64,000 nucleotides of DNA, taken from Scenedesmus sp. ARA3 (lineage: Eukaryota > Chlorophyta > Chlorophyceae > Sphaeropleales > Scenedesmaceae). Position numbers and translations under genes: made by a program. Position 1 is the first letter of the stretch. Every line of letters begins with the position of its first letter. The notes below the pieces were generated by a model, which was not told the origin of the DNA, searched no databases, and saw only the letters and a list, made by a program, of their open reading frames with translations. Shown piece by piece: positions 24,770-32,542 of this stretch. Location of the stretch: contig RWJK01001977.1 in NCBI GenBank assembly GCA_004335835.1, positions 188,335 through 252,334 of the forward strand, in the 5' to 3' direction.

Positions 24770-24780
24770 NNNNNNNNNNN
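24770..24780. other. Assembly gap of 11 N flanked by a C homopolymer
   Basis: A run of C (from about 24759) ends in 11 N and resumes with CCC. The true distance between the POP5 side and the Ly6-like gene side is unknown. Confidence 0.98.
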
Positions 24781-25097
24781 CCCACCTGTCTTCCATTCCC
24801 TATCTTAACCTGGTTATTTGATTTGAACTGATCCCTATCTGCTCCCACACGAAGAACCTGCACAGGGTTCAGGTGTCAGGTGACCTGACATGTGTTGTCA
24901 GGAGTTGCACAGCCAGGCCTGCAGCAAATAGGCAGCGATTTAAACTCAACTTGAGAAATTTTGTCTGTTTGTTTTATTTGTTTGTTTGCTTATCTGTTGA
25001 TAATTGATCTGTTTTGAAATTAAAGTCAACTCACGGCAGCGCGGGATCTCGGTGTTTATCCCGCAGCAGGCACCACTCTTTGTAGCGGGCAGTGGAA

Positions 25098-25109
25098 GCT
25101 TCCGAGGCA
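25098..25109 (+). promoter_or_regulatory. Shared leader motif GCTTCCGAGGCA upstream of Ly6-like gene 1
   Basis: GCTTCCGAGGCA lies 20 bases before the start codon. Equivalent motifs precede the other two family members: GCTTTCGAGGCA at 27652-27663 and GCTTGCGAGGCA at 29861-29872. Each is preceded by a GGGC...TG(C/G)A element. It is either a retained duplicated leader or a functional element. Confidence 0.55.
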
Positions 25110-25128
25110 CGCTTAAGAGCAGAACAGC

Positions 25129-25713
25129 ATGACAGTAACTATATTTCTGCTCTGCTTGCTGTTCAGCACGCTGGTTGCAGCTCAGACAGATGCAGCAGCA
25201 GGAACAGCACGGCTGACATGCTACAACGTGGACTGGCCCACTTCAGGGCCTACCACTGCTACTGCTACAAGCTGCCCCATCACGGAGGATGTCGACACCT
25301 GCGTTCGCTACCAGTTCACGTGCACAGAAGGCGACCGCAGCTGCTCAGGCGTCCCTGTCGGCACTACCAAATGGGCCTACACCTTTGTGTCTGCTGCAAC
25401 CTGTGAGACCATGAAGAATAACAACTTGACGTACCCCAACACCCTGTGCTGCTCAACAGACCTGTGCAACAGGCCAGACCCTGCTTTGGACCCCGACACA
25501 CGAGTAGTAGACAGCCCAGTGCTAATAATTGGCGCCCAGCCCTCTCCCAGCCCCAGCCCTGCCATTCCTGCAGCACCAGCCTCGCCAGCAGCGTCATCAC
25601 TGCTGCCAGCAGCGCCCATAGCAAAAGGCAGCGCAGGAAGGAGCAGCAGCAGCTTGTTGCTGCTGGCGGCGGCGGCAGTGACTGCGGCAGTGAATGGTGC
25701 CATTGGCATTTGA
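25129..25713 (+). CDS. Ly6/uPAR-like GPI-anchored cysteine-rich protein, gene 1
   Basis: Intronless, 194 residues. A signal peptide (LLCLLFSTLVAAQ) leads to one cysteine-rich domain of about 95 residues: a first Cys in LTCYNVDW, then DTCVRYQFTC, a Cys in RSCSGVP, ATCETM and the closing CCSTDLCNRPD. The CCxxDxCN ending and the spacing of the preceding cysteines are the signature of Ly6/uPAR (LU, three-finger) domains. A Pro/Ser/Ala linker with PSPSPSP follows, then a small-residue site and a hydrophobic C-terminal tail (SLLLLAAAAVTAAV), which is the pattern of a GPI attachment signal. The product is therefore expected on the outer cell surface; ligand and role are unknown. It has one extra Cys (SCPI) relative to its paralogues. 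Family membership is inferred from the motif and Cys order, not from a search. Confidence 0.8.
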   Translation: MTVTIFLLCLLFSTLVAAQTDAAAGTARLTCYNVDWPTSGPTTATATSCPITEDVDTCVRYQFTCTEGDRSCSGVPVGTTKWAYTFVSAATCETMKNNNLTYPNTLCCSTDLCNRPDPALDPDTRVVDSPVLIIGAQPSPSPSPAIPAAPASPAASSLLPAAPIAKGSAGRSSSSLLLLAAAAVTAAVNGAIGI

Positions 25714-25797
25714 GGACAGCTGCCTGAAGTAGAACAGCGTGGCGCATGCTGCACGTGTGCAGTCAGCACAATGCGGGCGATAGAATCAGCCGCTGAG

Positions 25798-25880
25798 GGG
25801 GGTCAGCCGTTGCTTGCCTGTTCTTGAGGCAAACCATAATCTTCACAGTCCTTGTGCTTAGCCTTCAAGGTGAAGTTAAG
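25798..25880 (-). repeat. Degenerate copy of the POP5 first exon and leader
   Basis: About 70 bases here resemble 24395-24465 (shared GTTGCTTGCCTGTTCTTGA and CCTTGTGCTTGCC-like blocks). The POP5 start codon is changed, so it is not a second functional start. The copy lies on the other side of the assembly gap, in the 3' flank of the first Ly6-like gene. Confidence 0.65.
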
Positions 25881-27651
25881 TAACCGGTGCTGGATCCGTA
25901 AGGGCTATAGCTGCTGCTCAGCAGCGCCAGTGTGGTTTGTTACGGAGGCTTGAAGTTTTTGAAGCGCACAATCCTGGCTTTGTAAGCATGACCATTGCAG
26001 CATGCAGTGGGTGAACATGAGAGTCCACGCATGACATGAAACACAAACCCCGTTGACAACAGCTATCAGCTTAACAACAGCAATCTTTGCGTGCTTGGCA
26101 TGCTCTTACGGAGGGGTTGTTTTGTTTGCAGGTCCCAGCTGGGCACCTGGTTTCAAATGGTTTCAAATGGTGTCAGAAGGGTAGAAGTGCTACCCGAAAT
26201 ACTATGCTACAGTAGTCTGTGATTTGCAGCGCTCTGCTGTTGCTGTGCACTGCTCTGTGGTTGCAGAACCCTGAGTAACACATGCCATGCTCGGTGCTTG
26301 TTTATAGCCAGCACACTCGCAGTGAAACACTGTTGGGTGTTTGTTTGAGTTTCTCCTGTTTTGATGGTGCTTGGTTACTGGCTCATGTGAGTACGGATTA
26401 TGGCCACCGCTGTGCTGCATCTGCATGTCCCTGATTGATGTGGCTCTGTGCTTGTTGCAGGATTGTTTATACTGGCGCGCTTTGCTTGCATTGCCTGTCG
26501 GATGTTTTGTGCTGTTGTTGGCTTGTGATGGCTTGCTTGTGCCTCAGTCTTGTCTTCCCTTTTGGGTGGGGGTGAAGGGCTAGGCTACACACGGCGCTGA
26601 CTGATAGACCTAACTGTGAGCTTCGTGGTGTGAACTACTACAGCTGCAGCATGCTGTGAGTTTGTTTAAATTCATGCTGTGAGTTGTGAGTTCAGGATGG
26701 GAAGGTGTTACAGCTTCTGTGTGTACGGCTGCTGTGGTCAAAGAGTCAGCCTGAGGCACTACGCTTCTGGGTTCAGCTGTTATAACAGTGTTCTGTTGAG
26801 TCAGCATAACAGTTGCAGCTGCAGGTTATGAAATGCCGTGAGTTGGCAGGTGTGAAGAAGAGAAAGAAAGTGTGTTGCGACGCCGTCAAGCGTGTGCAGA
26901 CGATTTGGCCGTCGAATGTCACAAGGTAACAAATCCAGTGCTGCAACTATCCCTGAGCATGACATGAGTTAGCCACGGTCATCATGATAGTATCATGATA
27001 GCATCATGATGTCATCATGATGCATGCACAGCGCTTGCTGCGGATGTAAGCTGAGCGGCTGTTATTATGTCCACAGTCTTCTACTAGAAATGCCTAGGGC
27101 ACGTGCAAGGTGCAGTTGCATCTGCACAGCAGTGCTGTGACGTAGAAGACAGTCTTCTACGGTCACCGGGTCCTGGCTGGGTGTGCGTGAGTGGTGAACA
27201 TGCTGTCTATGTTCAATGGTAGCTATATCTCTGCCCTTCAATGTGTGTTGATGTGTTTTTGAGGGTAAATTGCAGTGTTGTGGAACACAGTGCAGGGCAG
27301 TGCGATTGTAGAAGGTTTGTTGATACTGTTGCACTTGTGCAGCCCTTTCGTGCAAGAGCCCTAGTGTTTCAGAAGATAGCTTGCCGAGTCATGGTTGCAT
27401 GTCGCATACTCGGGCAGAAGCAAAGGTTCGACCTAAAACCACAGGTTGTCACTTGCTGCAGCTTGACATGTGTAAATGAGAGGTTGACGACGCGCCCTCC
27501 TACTGCGAGGCAGCTCAGATACACTCAGTCATCCCCATAACTTCTTTCAGTGTTGCTGTGTCGTGTCTCGAGACGCACGCCGGCAGCTGGGCGGGGACCT
27601 GGCGTGTTTCTTCCGCAACAGTCGCGATTCTTTGTTGCGCGAGGGCTGCAC
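25881..27651. other. Intergenic spacer between Ly6-like genes 1 and 2
   Basis: Less GC-rich than the intron-rich genes and nearly free of CAG tracts. A TGTAA at about 25981 may end the gene 1 transcript. A cluster of ATCATGAT palindromes lies at 26980-27026. No coding region is supported. Confidence 0.4.
26980..27026. repeat. Cluster of ATCATGAT palindromes
   Basis: Four to five overlapping copies of TCATGA/ATCATGAT within 47 bases, giving potential for alternative small hairpins. Function unknown. Confidence 0.6.
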
Positions 27652-27669
27652 GCTTTCGAGGCACGGAAC

Positions 27670-28474
27670 ATGATGCACCGTACGATGTTACGTCTGCTTG
27701 CGATTTACGTGCTGTCCAGCACGCTGGTTGCAGCTCAGGCAGACGCAGCAGCAGGTGCAGCAAGGCTGACATGCTACGATTCGGATACCGTCGGGGCCCC
27801 CTCCAGGCCCTACCACTGCTACTGCTACAAGCTTCCCCATCACGGTGGAAGCAGACACCTGCGTGCGCTACTCGTTCACCTGCATGGAAGACAACGGCTG
27901 CTCAGGCATCCCTGCCAACACCACCAAGTGGACTTACACCTTCGCGCCTGCTGCCAACTGTGAGTCCCTGAAAAGCAGCGGCAACAGCTGGGCGTACCAA
28001 AATGTCCTGTGCTGCTCATCAGACTTCTGCAACAAGCCTGAGTCTTCTCTGGACCCTGACACCACAGCAATATGCAGCCCAGTGGTGATCATTGGGGCCC
28101 AGCCACAGTCCCCTGCCAGCCCCAGCCCTGCTGCAGCAGCAGCGCCGTCACCCAGCCCACCAACAAGTGACAACGGCAGCACTCCAAGCCCACCACCAGC
28201 AGCAACACCATCTCCATCACCAGCAACACCCAGAGCATCACCAACACCAGCAGCAGCTGCTGGCGCAGGATCCAGCCCAGCACCTATTAGTGATGACAAG
28301 GCAGGCCCTGCTGTGGCAGCCAGCAGCGGCCCAAGTGCAGCAAAGATTGTCACAGAGATGCAGGGATCCACTGTCATGAGCGGCAAGGGCAATGCAAGTA
28401 GCGCAGGCAGTGTTAGCTGCAGCGTGTTGCTGCTGGCAGCGGCAGTGACTCTGGCAGGCGCCGCGTTGATGTGA
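27670..28474 (+). pseudogene. Ly6/uPAR-like gene 2, frameshifted
   Basis: The start at 27670 (or 27673) encodes a signal peptide ending STLVAAQAD and the first domain Cys in LTCYDSD. The frame is then lost at the GGGGCCCCC run near 27793-27801. One frame over, translation resumes as the rest of the same domain: ADTCVRYSFTC, GCSGIPANTTKW, NCESLKSSG and CCSSDFCNKPES, then a Pro/Ser-rich linker of about 100 residues and a hydrophobic GPI-type tail (SCSVLLLAAAVTLAGAALM). A single-base length error in the G/C run would explain this, so it may be a sequencing error rather than a true pseudogene. No GT-AG intron around the break restores the frame convincingly. Its linker is longer than in the paralogues. 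Confidence 0.7.
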
Positions 28475-28484
28475 GCGCAGCGGT

Positions 28485-28612
28485 GCTACCGCTAGTAGTA
28501 AATATGCTTCACAATCCGCAGTTGCGCTGCAAAGCGCCTGCAGAAAAGTACCGCTAGTAGTACAGCTGCTTTTCAACTGGCATTTGCGCTGCAAAGCGCC
28601 TGAAGAAAGGCT
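28485..28612. repeat. Tandem duplication of ~75 bp after Ly6-like gene 2
   Basis: TACCGCTAGTAGTA and TTGCGCTGCAAAGCGCCTG each occur twice at the same spacing. The GCGCTGCAAAGCGC core is an imperfect hairpin. It could be part of the 3' UTR. Confidence 0.65.
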
Positions 28613-29750
28613 TGCATGAGAGCAGCAGACTCTGCAACGAAGAGAGCATCTGCATAGCGCAGCAGGTGCATTTGATATGTGTTGCTGTTGCCAGCGCACG
28701 ATGCGGTGCTGTTTAGGCCTTGAGTTTTCAGCGTTGTGCCTTGTCCACTGCCTAAGGATATGATACACATTGGAAGTTTGATTCTGCCGCATGTGCACAT
28801 GCCTGCACGACATTGCATTGAAGGGCTGTTGACAATGATGTTGCAACTTGCATGTGAGCTGCCTACATGCTGTGGCCACATGGGCCACGTGATGTGTTGG
28901 TGAATGAGAATAGATGCTCATGCATGCACCCGCATCTACGCTCATCATGCACGCCTGAGCATACATGCATTGTATCATGCGCGGGCGTGTTGGAATGCTG
29001 CGCTTCATGTGACAAGGACGTCGCCCTTTGGTGGTTCACCAAAATTCCTTCCAGTTTTGTAAAGAGTTGCAGAATGCATCTCAAGTTGTGTGTCACACCC
29101 GCCAGCATCAGTTGTGTATTTGTAACGCACACAGCACGGCAAGCAGATTTCACTGGTGACATGCATGAAGCTCGGTAAACTTACAGACAGAATGCAGAAG
29201 CCAGCCCACTAAGCGTGTTCGGTGATGCTGCCGTTGCCACCGCTCCAACATGCTTGCAATGCTGTGCGGAGCTGCTCAAGACAGAGGATCAAGCCAGCAC
29301 ACGCATCCAAACCACTAGCTGCAGCTGTTGTCAATCACGACGAGGCGAGGGGCTCACGGCAAACCCTGCAGCAACGAGGCAAGTCCAGCGCAATTTCCCG
29401 CCTGATAAGTGTTAGCGTTGTGCGGTTGCTGCCAGAAACACACTTGAGCAGCTGCACGGAATGTTGACGTGACTTGCTTGCGGCATGTCCACAGAGCTCT
29501 GTGGAACCCTTCAAGGTGCACCAGCTGTTGCGGTAGTGGTATGCTCAATTCGAATTGGGTGGCGCTTCAATACTGTTCACTGCTATTCAAAATAACATTG
29601 AGTATCATAGCTTATAGTTTTATAGTTTTCTCGCAGCTTCTCCAGTCCCTTTTGAACGACCTTCTGTAACACCTTCGCATTCACCTTCAGACTTTCTGGC
29701 GAGCCCGGCAATACCTTCGTATAGCAGGCGAAGCTGCCTTCGCAAACCCC
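28613..29750. other. Intergenic spacer between Ly6-like genes 2 and 3
   Basis: No supported gene. TGTAA motifs near 29057 and 29119 may serve gene 2. The last 150 bases are AT-richer, with repeated ACCTTC/CTTCG words, and grade into the gene 3 promoter. Confidence 0.4.
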
Positions 29751-29758
29751 TATATAAG
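29751..29758 (+). promoter_or_regulatory. TATA box of Ly6-like gene 3
   Basis: TATATAAG lies about 147 bases before the start codon at 29898, in an AT-rich upstream segment. Position and sequence fit a canonical core promoter. Confidence 0.55.
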
Positions 29759-29897
29759 CTGTGTTTTGCGATGCCTTTGGTGAAGGATTGGCGACGTCGC
29801 ATGTTCGTGCAGTGATCTTATAGTGATACGACACTAGATTATCAGCAGGGCGCACTGCAAGCTTGCGAGGCAGCTTCAACACCACTGCAATTATAAG

Positions 29898-30968
29898 ATG
29901 ATGATACGTTTATTAGCGTTATGTTTGGTCGCCAGCACGCTGGTTGCAGCTCAAGCAGAGCCATCATCAGAAGCAGCAAGGCTGACCTGCTACAACGTGG
30001 ACTGGCCCAGAACAGGGCCTTCTCCTGGCCCCAGCACGGCTACTGCCACCAGCTTCCCAATCACGGCCGATTCAGACACCTGCGTGCGCTACTCGGCCAC
30101 CTGTGACAGCAACTGCGGAGAGGTTCCTGTCGGCACCACCGTATGGGTATATGGTGTCGTGTCTGCCGCAGACTGCGAAACCACGAAGAGCAACAGCTGG
30201 GCATACCAGAACGTCCAGTGCTGCTCAACTGACCTGTGCAACAAGCCGGACCCTGCACTGAATTCTGACACTACAGCAGTAGACAGCCCAGTGCTGATCA
30301 TGGAGGGGCAGCCCCCTGCCAGCCCTAGCCCTGACACTCCTGCAGCAGCAGCCTCGCCGTCACCCAGCCCAGCAGCAGCGTCATCACCGCTGCCAGAAGC
30401 AGCGAAAACGAACAGCAGCGCAGCAATGCTGACATGTTACAACGTGGTGTGGCCCGAGTCGGGCCCTTTGCCTGGCCCCAGCACGGCAACTGCTACCAGT
30501 TTCCCAATCACGGCGGATGTTGACACCTGCGTTCGCTACTCGTTCACCTGCGCAAAAGGTGACAGCAGTTGCTCAGGCTTCCCTGTCGGCACAACCAAAT
30601 GGGCCTACACCATCGTGTCTGCTGCAACCTGTGAATCCCTGAAAAGCAGCAGCATGGCATACAAAAACGTCCTCTGCTGCTCATCAGACCTGTGCAACAA
30701 GCCGGACCCTTCCCTGGACCCCGACACTACAGCAGTCGACAGCCCAGTGCTGATCATTGGAGCGCAGCCACAGTCCCCTGCCAGCCCCAGCCCTGCTGCA
30801 GCAGCAGCGCCGTCACCCATGGGTGGGCTGGTCAGCCCACCATCAGCGTCACCACTGTCAGCAGCAGCAGCAGCCAAAGCGACAAGCAGCGCAGGCAGGA
30901 GCGGCAGCAGCTTGCTGCTGCTGGCGGTGGCAGTAGCTGGGGCAGCACTTGGTGTTATGTGCATTTGA
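29898..30968 (+). CDS. Two-domain Ly6/uPAR-like GPI-anchored protein, gene 3
   Basis: Intronless, 356 residues. A signal peptide (LLALCLVASTLVAAQ) is followed by two LU-like domains separated by a Pro/Ser/Ala linker. Domain 1 (about residues 29-118) has eight Cys: LTCYNVDW, DTCVRYSATC, SNCGEVP, ADCETTK and CCSTDLCNKPD. Domain 2 (about 177-272) has LTCYNVVW, DTCVRYSFTC, SSCSGFP, ATCESLK and CCSSDLCNKPD. A second linker and a hydrophobic tail (SLLLLAVAVAGAALGV) suggest GPI anchoring at the cell surface. The tandem domains echo uPAR-like architecture. The second domain is closer in wording to genes 1 and 2 than to domain 1, suggesting domain shuffling or gene fusion within the cluster. Function unknown. 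Confidence 0.85.
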   Translation: MMIRLLALCLVASTLVAAQAEPSSEAARLTCYNVDWPRTGPSPGPSTATATSFPITADSDTCVRYSATCDSNCGEVPVGTTVWVYGVVSAADCETTKSNSWAYQNVQCCSTDLCNKPDPALNSDTTAVDSPVLIMEGQPPASPSPDTPAAAASPSPSPAAASSPLPEAAKTNSSAAMLTCYNVVWPESGPLPGPSTATATSFPITADVDTCVRYSFTCAKGDSSCSGFPVGTTKWAYTIVSAATCESLKSSSMAYKNVLCCSSDLCNKPDPSLDPDTTAVDSPVLIIGAQPQSPASPSPAAAAAPSPMGGLVSPPSASPLSAAAAAKATSSAGRSGSSLLLLAVAVAGAALGVMCI

Positions 30969-30971
30969 GGA

Positions 30972-31110
30972 CAGCTGCTGATGGCGTTGATGCTATGGGC
31001 GTAACATAATGACGAGCTGCGTGATCAAGGACGGCATGCTGATGGCGTTGATGCTATGGGCGTAGCTTGATGCGTAACATAATGATGAGCTGCGTGATCA
31101 AGGACAGTAC
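30972..31110. repeat. Direct repeat of ~56-68 bp after Ly6-like gene 3
   Basis: GCTGATGGCGTTGATGCTAT through GCTGCGTGATCAAGGAC occurs twice (about 30975-31030 and 31040-31108); the second copy has a short insertion. Located just past the stop codon, probably in the 3' UTR. Confidence 0.75.
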
Positions 31111-31149
31111 GGCGCATGCTGCACAGCACAATGCAGGGTGATGATTTGC

Positions 31150-31432
31150 AGTGTGGTTAGTATGATCATGGTATGACAGCATTGTAGTATGATCAAGGCG
31201 TCACAGCATTGCAGTATGATCATGGTCACCATGCTGTTGTACACTGTGATTCGGTGTCACAGCATTGTAGTATGATCATGGTATCACAGCATTGTAGTAT
31301 GATCATGGTATGACAGCATTGCAGTATGATCATGGTATGACAGCATTGTAGTATGATAATGGTATCACAGCATTGTAGTATGATCATGGTATGACAGCAA
31401 TGTTAGTAGATCATGGTATGACAGCATTGAAT
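31150..31432. repeat. 27-bp minisatellite, about 10 copies
   Basis: The unit AGTATGATCATGGTATGACA plus GCATTGT repeats with small variations (GGTATCAC, GGCGTCAC). Each unit contains the palindrome TGATCA. Copies are contiguous, not spaced by unique sequence, so this is not a CRISPR array. Confidence 0.85.
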
Positions 31433-32130
31433 GAGCAACCAGTGCCATTGCGGCGAGTAACTGGCATGGTTGTATAAAGCTTGCAATTGGTCAACCTCTT
31501 CAGGTTGTGCAGCAGCTGCATGTGTGCTGTATCAGACAGTCGTGTACTACACAAGGTGTTGAGGTGCTAACAGACAGATCACAGTCAGGTGCATGCGCAT
31601 GCAAGCAGGCTGTTGATACGACAGTTGTTGATGTGTAGAGATGTACACAGGCGTCAAGGTTTAAAATTAAAGGTCCGATTACAGGCATGCACGTGTGGAC
31701 AAGGGCGCGTGAACCAAAGAAGTCATATGTAGGAAAGTTGAGAGGCTGTCACCGCCTACAATGGTGCATTGCAACAAGCTTGAGCCGAGATCAGGTTGAA
31801 GTCTCAACTGCCTGACCAGCGTGACATCAGAACTGAAGTCAGCCTTGGCTGATCATTGTCACTCCCCGTTGGAAAAAAACTTGGGCACTGTGTAACTGTC
31901 TGTGATGATCACTTGGCGGGCACGTACCAGATACACTGGCAACTAGCTTGTTGAGACATCTGGAAGACGACGAAAGGCAGCAGATTTACTTGACGGTGAC
32001 TTCCACAGTTGTCACGTAAGCCTGGAGTTCGCGCCAAGCATTTGCCACAACCGCTTTGCTCGCAAGCTTACGTGCTGTAAATGCAACCTCTTTGTCAACA
32101 ACTGCTACTGCGACCATAACTCAGTGCCAA
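31433..32130. other. Intergenic region between Ly6-like gene 3 and the aminotransferase
   Basis: No gene recognised. Likely 3' flanks of two convergent transcripts; a minus-strand TGTAA (TTACA near 31678) is a possible distant polyadenylation site for the aminotransferase. Confidence 0.35.
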
Positions 32131-32139
32131 CCACCAACA

Positions 32140-32140
32140 C

Positions 32141-32177
<37 letters not shown>

Positions 32178-32500
32178 ATTGTTGCTGCTGGCCAGCGTTG
32201 ATGTACGCCGCCAGCTTCTCAGACGCCGCATCCAGCTTCGCATCCTCCCTGCTGAACCACAGCTGCTGCTGCTATTGATGCTGCTGCTGCTGCTGCTGCT
32301 GGCCAGCCTTGATGAACGCTGCCAGCTTCTTTAGACCGCACCTAATAATGCGTCTTCGTTGCAGAAGCAAACATCCCTCTGCTGCTGCTGCTACTGCTGC
32401 TACTGCTATTGCTGCTGCTGGCCAGCTTTAATGTATGCCGCCTTGCTTCTCACATGCCGCATCCAGCTTGCTGTCCTCCTTGCAGAAAATCCTTGCTGGA
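32140..32500 (-). repeat. Three extra copies of the aminotransferase last-exon end
   Basis: Downstream of the stop codon, the end of the terminal exon (peptide KEDSKLDAACEKLAAYIKAG) is repeated in decayed form at about 32185-32255, 32298-32335 and 32420-32495, each followed in gene sense by a CAG tract matching the C-terminal poly-Gln. All lie in the presumed 3' UTR. Confidence 0.7.
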
Positions 32501-32542
32501 AACAAAACACTGCTGCTGCTGCTATTGCTGCTGCTGCTGCTG

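Noticed and set aside
29583..29885. 100-codon minus-strand frame upstream of Ly6-like gene 3
   Set aside because: Overlaps the TATA box and leader of that gene and consists of short ACCTTC-type repeats; better explained as promoter sequence.
25129..30968. Idea that the CCxxDxCN proteins are secreted three-finger toxins
   Set aside because: They carry Pro-rich stalks and GPI-type tails, so are expected to be membrane-anchored; the fold relation does not imply toxicity.
31150..31432. Regularly repeated 27-mers considered as a CRISPR array
   Set aside because: Units are contiguous without unique spacers, in a eukaryotic nuclear setting; it is a minisatellite.
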